This document shows positions 1-11,062 of a stretch of DNA of 64,000 nucleotides, piece by piece. The stretch lies in NCBI GenBank assembly GCA_020881915.1, contig JAJFPB010000002.1:3720001-3784000 (forward strand), given 5' to 3'. Position 1 is the first letter of the stretch. Each line of letters starts with the position of its first letter. The notes below the pieces were generated by a model. That model was not told the origin of the DNA and did no database searches. It worked only from the letters and a program-made list of their open reading frames with translations. This stretch comes from Paramyrothecium sp. XJ0827. Its lineage: Eukaryota > Ascomycota > Sordariomycetes > Hypocreales > Stachybotryaceae. The position numbers and the translations under genes are program-made.

Positions 1-879
1 CCACTGTACTCGTTTTAGTGAGGAACGTGATTGCAACCCATGAGAAAATTGGCAACTTGCACAGTGCCGTGCCAGCCCAAAAGAAGAGTCAACGTCGTCT
101 GAGGAGGCTCCCGGATACAGTGCCATCCTGGAAAATCTGCTCGCTTTCGGATGCGTTCGATATTTACCAGGTGATGGTCCGATGGCGTTTGAGTGTTGGA
201 CTATCGCGAAGTTGAGGTTAACACTGAACAACTCTATAACCCAGTCAGCAAAATGCGCTATTCCAAATAAATATCTGCATCTCCTCGACCACTCCAATCT
301 CTTATTTCGGTCGATTTCCTAACACAATGGGGCAATCAGCCGAGCCATTACGTCCCCGCAAGGGGCGTCGACAGACTCGTAACAGACCTACAGGCCAGCA
401 TTCCGGGATAAACTGACGAACAAAGTGTCCGTGGCATCATTACGAAACAAACATGTCCTTGGAGCGTCGACGTATGGATCTGGACTCTGAATGCAAATCT
501 GGGGTGGAGTTTGAGATCGTCAAGATAATTGGCTGCTACCCATGCAGCAACCATGCATCTTTCTCGGATGCTCGAATTGCCGTACTTATTATCTGCACCT
601 GCTTTGCCGATATGTCACTTTGACAGCCCAAGACACATGGATGCGGCTGAGGAACCTGTCAAAGATTAGGGTGCTGTCCTATAGAACCCCCATTGTTGTT
701 TCACGGCATGCAAGTTTGAGACAGGGTCTCGACCAAGGGTTTCGACGCATCGTGACCAGCTTGCTGGTATAAGAGCCAGTCATTTCCTGCCAAAGCCTAA
801 TGTGTTCTTCAGTGACCTCATTCTACAGAGCAGTCGACCGCAAACAAAACTTTAACGTGCAAGGACAACACGGCACGAC
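1..879. other. Intergenic, no gene supported
   Basis: Only short open frames lie here, none with recognisable domains or splice structure. The right-hand part would be the promoter side of the SDR pseudogene that starts at 880. Confidence 0.5.
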
Positions 880-1941
880 ATGGCAGTCGGCGAGGAGCAC
901 CGCGTCGCCCCACGGTATGCGTCGGTCCATAAGGCTGCAAATGGGCCTGGAGATGACCGGCCCACTGCTATTCAGATTCTCAAAGATGAGGGCATGGAGG
1001 GCAAGTTGGTCGGTAGAACCATCTTCATTACTCCTCTGGCATCGGGGTGGAGACAGCAAAGGCACTCTTCCTCACAGGGGCTACCATCTATGTCACCGCG
1101 CGAGACTTGCCAAAAGCTAGGGCTGCTCTGGTAGACATCATCGACAGCGACCGTGTCGTCTTAATGCATCTCAAGATAGACTCCTTTGACATGTTCGTGC
1201 GTGTGCGTTAGAGTTCATGGCGAGCAACGACAGGCTCAACATTCTCATTTGCAATGCCGGCGTGATGGATGCCCCGCAAGGGCGGACCCAGGACGGCTTC
1301 GAAACCCAATTTGGGACCAACCATCTTGCGCATTTCCTCCTCTTCCAGCTGCTGAAACCGGCCCTGTTGGCGGGAGCTTCGTCGGGTCACCAGTCGCGAG
1401 TCATCATGCTGTCGTCCATGGGCCACCGCTTTGGCAGTGTCAACTTTGACAATGTCAACCTGGACGGAGCCTACAATGGCCTGGCGGCCTACCATTCCAG
1501 CAAGACAGCCAACGTCTGGACGGCAAACGAGATCGACAGGTGCTATGGCGGTCAAGGCGTGCGTGGGTGGAGCGTCAACCCCGGGTCGATTCCCACGGAG
1601 CTGGCTCGGCATATGCCCGCGGAGCAGTTGGCAGCCCTCTCGGATGTTTCTGGGTTCTCGAGAGGCCTAAAAAGCGTAGAGCAGGGCGCTGCCACGAGCG
1701 TCTGGGCCGCGGTGGCCGATATGTCGAGGATTGCCAAGTAGCCGATGCGTGGGACCCTGAAAGTAGCATGTTTAGCCCGGACTACGCCTCCCACGCGTAC
1801 GACGGCGAATACACTTCTCGACTTTGGGACTTGTTCTTAGAAATGGTATCGGAACCTGCTCTAGACTGCAAGACCTGTCGCCAGAAATCTTGTGGTGTTG
1901 ACTGCGGCCAGCGAAACCAGGCAGATGCACTCGTACCATAA
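880..1941 (+). pseudogene. Short-chain dehydrogenase pseudogene (three deletions)
   Basis: The conceptual product is an extended/retinol-dehydrogenase-like SDR of about 330 aa. It is spread over three frames. Frame 1 starts at ATG 880 and runs to the beta-strand before the cofactor site. At about 1031 the frame changes so that the TGxxxGIG motif loses its first half; the gap fits a 7-nt deletion. The second segment (about 1032-1190) continues through the glycine-rich helix into SFD. A single missing base at about 1190 shifts into the third segment (1193-1720), which carries NAG, the catalytic Tyr-x3-Lys (YHSSK) and NPG. Near 1715 another deletion shifts to the frame encoding the C-terminal VEDCQVADAWD-type tail, which ends at 1941. 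The three breaks lie at coding motifs, not at intron borders. The exact end of the ancestral protein is uncertain; sequencing error is the alternative. Confidence 0.8.
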
Positions 1942-2343
1942 AGTCAGGCATTGAACTTGTATCCAAATGGCAGTGACTACAATTTTCGTTCGTGATAAGC
2001 GGCAAATTACATCGCAGCAATGATATGAGAGACTGGTGAAGTCCAACCAGATCGAGATGAGGTCGAGAAGATCGGTCTGTGCCTGCCCTCTCCAAGGAGA
2101 CCTTAGACGCTCTTGCCCCAGTCCCCCCCCAAACGCAATGGGTCTATTCTTGCAACATCACACGATAACGGAGACAGTAATATTGTCACCATCATCGACT
2201 GAGGACGGAATTTGAAGTCTCGATGGCGGATTCAAACGGCACGACTTACTCTCATCGCCCCGCGCATTAACACCACCACGTCGTGTCTCTACCGCACCGT
2301 TATACCATCATCACCATCTTGAACCTCATCATTTCACGAGCAC
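1942..2343. other. Intergenic, upstream of the 193-aa gene
   Basis: No gene seen. The last 70 bases are rich in CAT/CAC and pyrimidines, as expected for a fungal 5' leader just before the ATG at 2344. Confidence 0.4.
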
Positions 2344-2925
2344 ATGGCCTGCAGCACCAGCGGGGGCTTCGGCGCATACGGCGCCGCCAACGCCCATGGC
2401 TACAGCTACTCCGCCCTGTCCTCTTCTGTCGACTCTGAGCACTCCGACCGCCGCTCGTGTACAGCCTGCAACGCGGCGAACCAGGCACGCCGCGACTCCA
2501 TACCCAAGATTCGCGATGACGTTTCCTCGCCTCCCCCGAAAGTCCATCGCAACGATCTGATGCCCTACTCCGGCCTTTCTTCAGGCCTCGGCCTAACCTT
2601 CCCGCGAAAGGCCACGCGGAAGACCAGCACTCATGGGAACGACGCCAAACCGCACCAGCCGGCCCCTTGCCACGGGAAGAGCCATAAAACCGCGGCAGCA
2701 AGGCCCAAGCTATACCGCGAGTCCCGCCGCAGCAATGGCCACGCGCAGCAGAACGAGGGCGAGGGCGAGGGCAGACCTGTGCCTCGAGGCAGCACTAACA
2801 GTGCCCGGTCCAGAAAGTCGCACCGAGCACCAAGCGTGATTGTGAAGGAACCTGCGCCGACTTACAGCTCGTCAAGAAAGTCAACACGGAGAGGACTTGG
2901 TATGTGGAGCTGCTTTGGCAGCTAG
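2344..2925 (+). CDS. Hypothetical disordered 193-aa protein
   Basis: A single uninterrupted ATG frame of 193 codons with GC-rich third positions, unlike its surroundings. The product is low-complexity and probably intrinsically disordered. It has Gly/Ser/Tyr-rich residues 1-35, a CTAC pair near residue 40, basic Lys/Arg/Ser stretches, a short Glu-Gly repeat (EGEGEG) near residue 138 and a C-terminal WSCFGS. There is no signal peptide, membrane segment or catalytic motif. The upstream leader is pyrimidine-rich, supporting ATG 2344 as the start. I do not recognise a family; it could be a lineage-restricted basic protein. That it is a real gene rests on frame length, codon composition and an isolated position between the SDR remnant and the 810-aa gene. 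Confidence 0.55.
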   Translation: MACSTSGGFGAYGAANAHGYSYSALSSSVDSEHSDRRSCTACNAANQARRDSIPKIRDDVSSPPPKVHRNDLMPYSGLSSGLGLTFPRKATRKTSTHGNDAKPHQPAPCHGKSHKTAAARPKLYRESRRSNGHAQQNEGEGEGRPVPRGSTNSARSRKSHRAPSVIVKEPAPTYSSSRKSTRRGLGMWSCFGS

Positions 2926-4678
2926 ATGGGCGGCACGATCTCATAGACGAAACAGGAGAAATGGCGAGTTAGTGACAATGGGGACTACGACAAGCATTGT
3001 CCCTTTTCGGCTTCTGGCAGACCATCCATGCATATTCTGTTCCTTTTTTAGTACTACTGATTAGAACCTACAAGCATCATTTCACCATACAGATGCCTAG
3101 TGCTTCGTTGATGCACATGCAAGAGACAACCGATATGAATACATTATCACAGACGCCTTACGGCACATCTTATTCCGAGCAGTAAGAACCACCTGCTGGT
3201 GAATGGGTCGGAATTCTTTATCAACCGACGTACTTACTGACAGTAGATCCGATGCTTGCCTTCTGCCTGCTTTTTCACTTTCGCCGAATGCACAATTGTG
3301 CATGAATCCACCAATAGCACACTCCTTATATATGTCCCCAACGCAATGCTGCATGATCCTTTGCAATCTCGCAAGCACGCACCAAGCTTGCCAATCCCCA
3401 AACGTCCCGATTCTTGCCGTCATGCCATCTCTTGCAGTCGTGCTTGATCACCTTTCTCCGCAAACAGGGATGCTAGCCAGCTTCCCCACAGGGCGTCCTG
3501 GTCTAGACCTGGTAGGAGGAGGTGGCGATAGTCCTTGGACGGGTTCGTCCTCTGCTTCCTCCGTGTACTCCGTCTGTTCTGATCCTAGATGGGTTAACAG
3601 CTTCATCCGACCTGAGAGATTGAGAACTGCCATTCATCTACGAATCCCCACGACTGCTCTGAGTAATACGTTTATCTGCCTGTGATCGGGGCATGCAAAT
3701 CGCGATCCCACATCGGACCATCCTGGTCTGCGCGTTGTACCATGTTCCTTGCTCCCCTTCATCCTCTCGAGCAGCATGTTCCACTGAGCCTCGCTTCCGT
3801 CTTCATGACAGTCGTGACCGGTCTGCACCTCGGTCACATGGCCTCCCCCGTGTGCCGATTATGGCCTTATCTGAGCTCCGTCATGCAGCGGCCGAGCATG
3901 AAGGAGGGAGCCACGCCGACCGACACCTGCGCTCGTGCGTCCAATGGAAGTGGCTTGCGTCGGGGCTAGGGCCATCCGGCATTCGAAGCACCCCGCATAG
4001 GTGAGGCTATCATGATGCACCCTGCTGACTCCATGTCTTTTATTTGCTTTTTATCTGCTTGCTGTTGGCCTGCACGCCGTCGTTTCGGGACGAGGGAGAC
4101 ATTTCAAGATCCACTCACAATTCTGACCGATTTGTGAGAAGCATGACAAATTGTTGCCTTCCGCACGTGGGATTCTGGGAAAGTGTACCCCAGACGAGAG
4201 TGATCCGATGTTGTTCATCGGGTGGCGATGCCATACCATCTCTCGTATAACACCGGGTTACAGTCACTGCACATCTGGCAAATTGAGCCATTTACAGATG
4301 GCCTGCACAGTTTTTGCCTGATGGCCGCAATCATGTAAATAAATAGATTAAATGTCACACTGTTCCATATCGGGGGTATCCTTTACATCCATTCGAGAAA
4401 GACAGCTCCATGTTCAGTCTCCTTCGCGTAATACCCATCCAGTTTATCATGATGGATACATTGGGGTTGTCTCTATAGTGCCGAACAAACATCCTGAAAC
4501 CCATCCCAAAGTCTAACTTAGTAGCTGGAGTCGCTACAATAGAACCACCCTCGATTTGTTTGTGAGCCAATCTCACTATACTCAGAACAAAAGAAGTCAA
4601 TGATCGAAATAGATTTTCCTCCGACAAACTTCTCAATTTCCGTTTCTGATAATTTCCACGCCGTGACGGGCATGCAGA
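2926..4678. other. Intergenic, no gene supported
   Basis: Overlapping short frames on both strands compete without any domain or splice pattern. The ends probably hold the 3' untranslated regions of the 193-aa gene (plus) and of the 810-aa gene (minus). Confidence 0.5.
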
Positions 4679-7111
4679 CTACCGATACGTGGTTTGCGGA
4701 TATGCATACTGCGAGTAGGTACTCGTTGCCGCAGCCGTCGCTGGGTGTCTCGTTGTGTCATCGTTCCACCAAAAATGTAAAACATCCAACTGCCAGCGCC
4801 ATAGATCCTTGATCCTTAATAAGCAAGTTGAAAGGAATATCGTTTGTAGAAGCACCAGGTTGATCGGGGACAGCCGCAGCTGATGGAGGAGCCACCGATT
4901 CACAAAACCTCCCTTGTCATCCCTGCCTATAGTGTCCTGCAGGAGGCGGACAATCGCGTACTCCTTGGACGCGAGCTTCGTTTTGGCTTGTTTCTCCGGG
5001 TCGTCATCAGGCAGCTTGAGTGCATGTTTGAGTGCTCCCAGCGCGGTAAGCGGATGTGGCTCGGCCAGCACATGGTCAGGTTGCGACAAGATCTCAGAAA
5101 AGCGATAATGTGCCAGTGTCCGAGGCTTTCTGAGAATTATTTCTTTGTTCTCGAGGTCTAGGTCCTCATATTTGCTGCTGGGGTCCAGCAAGTGTACCAT
5201 CCGGGCTGACATGTGCTTTCTCATGACCTTCTTTTCCTCACACAGTTGCCTAAGTCGCTTAACCTCATTCTGCAGCTCGTGCATGGTTGTTCGAACTGCT
5301 GGTTCTTCCACTGGAAACTCATCCAGAAACTCTAGAATCTCCGTGGGGATTTTTTGGCCTGTTCTTCGCTTGAGGTCCAACTCCTTCTCATAATGACCTT
5401 TCAACCAGCAGAGGTCATGGTAATCTTCTTTGGCATTTTCCAAATCGCCTACCGCAGAAGTCAACTCCACATACAGCGGGTGCAAGTCTTCCTTGGGCCC
5501 ATCCGGAGATATACCTAGCAGAATTTCGGGCGTGTCCGAAGCTATGTTGGCTACCCTTTCACGTTTAGCATTGTTGGCTACAAGATGCGATGGTCGCGAG
5601 TAGCCCGAAGCGAGCAGACTGAAAAATCTAGTCTCCAAGCGACTCAGATCGTCTTCCTCTTCGTCCACGAGAGTTTCGACGTCCTCGTAATTGGACTCCA
5701 AGAAATGGTACTCATCACCAAGGCTTTGCATAGCCTTCCAACTTTGCTCAAGCACGCTCATGGGGGCGTGTAGTAGATCCTCCTGGTTGAAGAGGTTGAC
5801 TAGGAGAGGCCGCACCATGCCCATGAATGCATTGTCTGCTCCATCCTTCTTTCGTCTGGCCTGTCTTAGTTCTACGCGTGCGTTGCTCATCTTCATTCTC
5901 AGATCGACTAATTTGGCACGTTTCTCTTTGAGTTCTTGCCAGATCCCTTCCACTTCATCTTCCGGAGATACCGCGGGGCCGTATGCAGCAGCACCACCTA
6001 CCGCTGTGTTGAGATTCGCCCCACTTGCAGAAATGGGTGATGGCGTGTCAAGACTGTGCTTTTTCTGTTCTAGCTCGTGCCTAGAAATCCAGGAAGTTAT
6101 GTTCTTCACAGCCGACGCTTTGCTATCTGGTTGCGGGGGAAAAGGTACAGATCCTGTGGGTAAACGTGGTGGGAACCGTCGTGCATTCCGATACGCGATA
6201 GGATCTTCTTCGGAGGACGACGAGAAGTCGGAAGATTCTTCAGAGTATGTGTCGGACTGTAGTATTGCCGAGGATCCAGTCTGGCTGCCACTGTCTCGAC
6301 GTATACGCGGCCTTACTTGGGGGGGTAGCTGATCGCTGAGACCCGTGGAATTGTAAGCATCTTCCAGTTCTCGGGAAAGGGACGCCGGCATCTGCAGGTC
6401 AGAGACCATTGAGGCAGCGTAATCTGGTATACTCTGCTGCCTCTTCAAGGAAGCTAGCGGGGTTGGCAAAAATGGATAGCTTTGCCAAAGAATGCGCAGT
6501 CCTTCTGCTGTCGTGGACACCGAATGTGCGCGCATCCGCCGGGGAAAAGTCGCGGCTTCTGTCTGTTTGCGTGGTAAAATACAATTTGAAGCAGACTGTC
6601 GTCTCTTCCCTTCACCTTTTAACGCAAAATAGCCATTTCCTGGTGTTATTGAGCCCTTTCGATCAGAGATGGATCTATTTCGCAGTGGTTCTTCCCAACG
6701 ACGCAGAGTATCAAGACTTTCGGAGACAAGGTAGCCAACTGACTTCGCAGATGTTGGGGGTATCTTCAACGGTGTATTTGGGTCGTTATGGTCGAGGAGC
6801 AATGGCAGAGAGTCCGCTGTTGGACGCTGGGGGCCCTTCGCGTCGGATTCATCATCGGGAGGTTGCGAGCCGGGGATCGCAATATCGGGTGTAGCTATAC
6901 GGCTTGGGACAGTCGGTGGCTGACTTTGGAGTCCACAATCCAGATTCCCTTTGGCATCCTCGTCTTCACGAGAAGAAATCTGCGTGGAGAGGTCCGGGGT
7001 CGATTTGGTGATGTGTATATGTGACTGGTCGGAGGCATCAAGAGGATACGTCGATGTGGTCAAAAGCGGCCAGCTGGCGGCTCTTCGCGGTCTATTGGCG
7101 CCATCCATCAT
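4679..7111 (-). CDS. 810-aa coiled-coil protein with C-terminal hydrophobic segment
   Basis: A continuous 810-codon minus-strand frame that opens with two adjacent ATG codons. The first 340 residues are Ser/Pro-rich and probably disordered, with several basic-Ser sites (RRRQS-like) that could be phosphorylated. Coiled coil is likely at about residues 382-425 (IWQELKEKRAKLVDLRMKM) and again at about 599-632 (MHELQNEVKRLRQLCEEKK), with acidic stretches between them. Near the C-terminus, about residues 745-765, a hydrophobic stretch (NLVLLQTIFLSTCLL) is followed by a Trp-rich tail, which suggests tail anchoring or membrane association. No enzyme motif is visible. It resembles conserved ascomycete proteins of unknown function. 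An upstream non-coding exon is possible. I do not assign a function; a tether or scaffold role is only inference from architecture. Confidence 0.75.
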   Translation of the reverse strand: MMDGANRPRRAASWPLLTTSTYPLDASDQSHIHITKSTPDLSTQISSREDEDAKGNLDCGLQSQPPTVPSRIATPDIAIPGSQPPDDESDAKGPQRPTADSLPLLLDHNDPNTPLKIPPTSAKSVGYLVSESLDTLRRWEEPLRNRSISDRKGSITPGNGYFALKGEGKRRQSASNCILPRKQTEAATFPRRMRAHSVSTTAEGLRILWQSYPFLPTPLASLKRQQSIPDYAASMVSDLQMPASLSRELEDAYNSTGLSDQLPPQVRPRIRRDSGSQTGSSAILQSDTYSEESSDFSSSSEEDPIAYRNARRFPPRLPTGSVPFPPQPDSKASAVKNITSWISRHELEQKKHSLDTPSPISASGANLNTAVGGAAAYGPAVSPEDEVEGIWQELKEKRAKLVDLRMKMSNARVELRQARRKKDGADNAFMGMVRPLLVNLFNQEDLLHAPMSVLEQSWKAMQSLGDEYHFLESNYEDVETLVDEEEDDLSRLETRFFSLLASGYSRPSHLVANNAKRERVANIASDTPEILLGISPDGPKEDLHPLYVELTSAVGDLENAKEDYHDLCWLKGHYEKELDLKRRTGQKIPTEILEFLDEFPVEEPAVRTTMHELQNEVKRLRQLCEEKKVMRKHMSARMVHLLDPSSKYEDLDLENKEIILRKPRTLAHYRFSEILSQPDHVLAEPHPLTALGALKHALKLPDDDPEKQAKTKLASKEYAIVRLLQDTIGRDDKGGFVNRWLLHQLRLSPINLVLLQTIFLSTCLLRIKDLWRWQLDVLHFWWNDDTTRHPATAAATSTYSQYAYPQTTYR

Positions 7112-8208
7112 CGCTGGAGCTGATTATCGGTCGTCGACCATGGTGAGAGCGGAAGAATTACTGGCAGAACGGCTGCATCCATCAGTGAATCAGTACCTGT
7201 GGTGACTTGGCTCTGAATCCTCGCGTACGCACCGTGTCTGTGTCTCTCTGCGCACGTCTTCAGCAGACCACCGGAATGCTAAAGTCAAGTACTGGCGCTG
7301 CCAGCTTGGAAGTTGAAGCTTCCGAAGCTCCGAGGCTGCGAGGCGGGTGGTGCCTGGCGCACAGCATCTCTGAGCACCTTGGACATGGGTGCACAGTTTG
7401 GCTGCCAGTCGTGTTGAAATGAGGCTGACATGGAGAGCGCGGCATGAACACGCACTCTGTGCAATGTCTGATTGAAAGGAAGCGCAGCGCAAGTGCTGGG
7501 AGACGATCCGAGCATGCGTGGTGTCCGGTACACCGGACTGCCACACAGGCAAGGTACTGTGGTAGCTCTTTGCCGACATGGAGCAAGTACAGTACCCGTC
7601 TTATCTCGCCATGAATGCAGCCAGGAGCCTGTAGCTGCGTTCGAGCGGACAGCAGCACTATCAACGTCTCGCTGCGAAACGACTTGACAGGAAGCTTGAG
7701 CGGGTTGATTTCGGGGCTTCGTTGGTGTCTAGCTCAACACAGAAGAGTTGAAGCCAGAAGCTGCTTCAGCATTTCGTGGATGACCTTGAGTCGACTTGGG
7801 GGATTGTACATCGACATCTTCAATCGAAAATGTACCTGTACTTGGATTATCCCCCGGAACGACACCGAGGCATGACGGCCAATGGGGTCCACCCGCAGGG
7901 CCCCCTAGGTCCTTGGCCCAGCCGCAAGGTGTAGCGCTAGGGACGTCCCCCGACGGCTAAAGGTGGGTACAAGTAGCGAGAACGTGACATGTGGGCGCCT
8001 TGTACGGTGACCTCACACTGCCCTGTGGGTGGGGGGGGCCTTCGTGATTCTCTGGTCCCGACGGCTATTGGATGGCCTGATCGGATCCTGTCAAGGACTG
8101 GGGAGGCGCGCATGAGTCTTGCTCCTTCCGCGTCTGGCCTGGCACATCCTCCGGACTCCATCCTCATCCTCACCACCGCCTCCACCTTTACCGGTTTCAA
8201 TTCAATCC
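7112..8208. other. Intergenic, no gene supported
   Basis: Promoter side of the 810-aa gene. Only short mutually overlapping frames on both strands; none carries a recognisable motif. Confidence 0.5.
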
Positions 8209-8697
8209 ATGCCATCTGCAGCCTCCATCATCCAGCCCTTATCGAGCGAGCCGCAGCGGAATTCTGGTTCCACGTCTCACTCACCCTTGACACCATCCCC
8301 CCGATATTTCCATCATGATCGAGCACGCGCCTCCACTTACCTTGCCCTCCCGCCCTCCACGTCTGGACTGGGACCACTCAGATGTCGCTCCGCTGGTGGC
8401 ACGCACGCAGAAGGCGTCGCAAACAGCGGCTCTGATAAGCTGTCTCGGTGCCACCACACCTTCGAAGCTATGCTAACCAAGTTGTGTCGAGTGAGTTCCA
8501 CATATTACTCTGCACCACCATTACCCTATGATTTGCTAGCCCGCCATACAGAACCGCCTGTAAACATACCCGGTCCTAGTCCTCGTTACCTAAGGTTATT
8601 TAACCTACCTATTGGCCAGCTCTGCGATCCTCCGTTGCCGCATGAGGCAGTCTCTTATTGCTTCGCTGCCAGGGAAGAAGTTAGGAGAGTACCCTGA
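8209..8697 (+). CDS. Uncertain Pro/Ser-rich open frame, possible first exon
   Basis: An ATG frame of 162 codons, rich in Pro, Ser and His at its start, with a tail reading FNLPIGQLCDPPLPHEAVSY. Downstream, at about 8868-9030, another frame reads protein-like (GEYADAPTPSSTTGSNYIPT and onward to a stop at 9028-9030) and is preceded by a pyrimidine-rich acceptor ending at about 8859. The two pieces may belong to one spliced gene, but I could not find donor/acceptor pairs that join them without a stop. An overlapping frame from ATG 8315 is also protein-like. No domain is recognised. It could be a small unannotated gene upstream of the DUF6590 gene, or chance open frames. Confidence 0.25.
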   Translation: MPSAASIIQPLSSEPQRNSGSTSHSPLTPSPRYFHHDRARASTYLALPPSTSGLGPLRCRSAGGTHAEGVANSGSDKLSRCHHTFEAMLTKLCRVSSTYYSAPPLPYDLLARHTEPPVNIPGPSPRYLRLFNLPIGQLCDPPLPHEAVSYCFAAREEVRRVP

Positions 8698-9287
8698 TCC
8701 CGTTTCGGACCACCATAGTGGCACCCTGTACCACCGAGAAGAAGGCCACTGCCAGGACATTCGTGTCTTTAACCAGGCTTACAACCAATTCTTCACCTCT
8801 ACCCGCAGCCAGCTCGGTATTTTTCAGCACATGGGCTTCTCCTGCTACTGTCCAGTGTAGGAGAGTACGCCGATGCGCCGACTCCGTCGTCTACCACTGG
8901 CTCGAATTACATACCTACCAGGCCCGTCACTTTGACAATCCCGCGTTCCCGTGAACAAACTATACATCGCGATTTGTCTCTGCAACACCGAATAGGTTAC
9001 GGCCTCGACTTGGACAACTTGACCCAATAGCTGCCCCCATCGCATGGAAAAGGGTGTGCAACCTTAGCAGCTCCCCACACTCCTCCGTAGCTGGGAGACC
9101 GGTTCTGCCAGATATTGTCGACTCCGTTTCCACACTGGCGGTTGAGCCGCATGCCAGAGTCCGCGTGCCCCGTACATCTCTAGTGGTTACAAGAACCCCT
9201 CCCGTCCCCGGCCGAGAGGCTTCTGTTACCCTCAGCCCATTCATCGGATGCCATCTATAATTGAGGGTATTGTTACAACATGCCATC

Positions 9288-11062
9288 ATGCCCTCGCATA
9301 AGTCCAAGCAAAAAGAGAAGTCGGATTGGATATGGGACGAGCGTGACCAGAATTGGTACCGCCCGTACAAGGGCTCTGATGGTATACCTTGCGTTGAGCC
9401 TGTTCTGTCTTCTTCCTAACAGTCGACAGGAAAAACTCATTACGAATGGGCAGTACGAGACGAGACTCCAACTAGCCATGACGAAACACCACGGCATTCT
9501 CATTCGTCCTCAGTCGAACGTATCACGCAACGATTTTCGAGCTTGTCCCATGAATCATATGATACTCAACGTAAGTACACGTTCCAGACGCTCTCCGATC
9601 ACCCATTCTGTCGGTGAAGTATGTACTTGTGCAGTACGTCAATCTAAGCAAGGACTATTCAAGCAGCAGAAGAAGCGAGCTACACCCTCAATCCGGGGGG
9701 CAAGGGCAAGGGCAAAGGTGTACAGCAAGAGTATGCCGACGAGCAATATGATGCGGGCAGTGGGACTTATGCCCATGCCGAATCGTACCCTGAGCAAGGA
9801 GCCCTAGACGCTAGCAACGAGGAGATCGGCCAGTGTAAGCCAATTCGAGAGTCGATCCGTCTTGAACTCTGCTGATATGGCAGCTCCTGGAAATATAAGC
9901 ACACATCATTATGGGCGAGAAGCCTTTCCTGGTACTTTCCTTGAGGCCTGCAGTTGCCCTACCTGAATTAATATGTTTCGCAGGCTCCTTCGGAGGGTCA
10001 TCTACGAATTCAGCCTATTACGACAATGCTTCTACTTCCGGTACGTCCCATCACCACATATGCTCTTCCGTTCTAGGACACGACTGAAGATGGCGGCAGA
10101 CGACCTCGAATCTACCACCGACTACAGCCACGACGACTCCGAGGTCAATCAAGCCGTGTCAAGCTATAATCGCTATACCTATTCTGCAACTGGCCAGTCA
10201 TCTGCGATGGCCGGTATGTCCAAACCCGTTCCATGTTTTGTCCGACATGTTGACCAGAGATAGCAGCCTATGGTCTCGAGGACTACCAACCAGACGAGGG
10301 AGCAGCAACTCCGAAGGCAAACGAGAGTGGCGGTGCCCTGGCAATCTTTGAGGAGTTGGCAGAAAAAGACCAGCTTGATTCTCGTAAGTTACTTTGGTGA
10401 CGACAAGAGTCTGTCCTTAACCCGGGCCTAGGTTACAGCGTGCAACATTCGAGCGCTTTCCAACCCGGTGCGGTAGGTTTGATCAGTTTACTTTGAAGGT
10501 ACATAACTGACACCACTCTTCTTCAGATTTTCAAGGTTTACTGGGCAGAGCCGAATGGTTCTGGCAAAGACGATGCAGTTTCGTCAATGAGATCATACGA
10601 AAACAAGCTCGGGGTCAAATTCTATTACGGCATCCGGCGTTTCGTGGTTGTCGCAAATGATCAAGGCCATGCTACTGTGGTGCAAGTCACCCCTATTAGT
10701 GCTTTACAAGTGGCAATTACTGATTGTTTAACAGGCCTGTGATGACGTATGGCCGAAAAGCGTGTAAGAAGAAGGGTGTCAAGGCCGAAAAGCACGGTAT
10801 CCTCTACCAGGATGGCCACAAAGCCCGTCTTCTGGACAAAGAGCCGCGGCTTGGCTTTCCGTCCGTCCGGGCTGAGTTGATTGAAGGGGAGAAGTTGGCG
10901 AAAGAATCCCGGATCAATTACTCCAAGCTGACGACCGTGGAGCACAACTGTAGGGTACTCTTCATAGGGAGCATTCACCCTGAAGACTATGACGTTGTCA
11001 GTGAAGCAGTCAACGTTTGTTGGGAAGCCAAGCATCACCACAGAAAGAAGAATAGACGATAA
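9288..11062 (+). CDS. DUF6590-domain protein, ten exons, 417 aa
   Basis: Exons by hand: 9288-9381, 9430-9570, 9676-9834, 9884-9931, 9984-10040, 10100-10213, 10267-10383, 10432-10472, 10527-10681, 10735-11062. They join into one frame of 418 codons including stop. Residues 1-256 are disordered, with an N-terminal WDERDQNWYRPYKGSDG stretch, a GKGKGKG patch and many Tyr, Ser, Gln and Gly. Residues about 257-400 form the fungal DUF6590 fold: IFKVYWAE start, RRFVVVAN strand, the VMTYG motif, and HxxL..DG / PRLGFPSVRAEL / HNCRVLFIGSIH blocks, ending in a basic KHHHRKKNRR tail. DUF6590 is widespread in ascomycetes with no established function. Introns 1-7 are all phase 1, and intron 9 appears to use a GC donor (GCAAGT at 10682). 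The acceptor before exon 3 could also be 3 or 6 bases earlier. ATG 9288 is chosen over 9280 because only it continues into the splice-joined frame. Confidence 0.82.
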
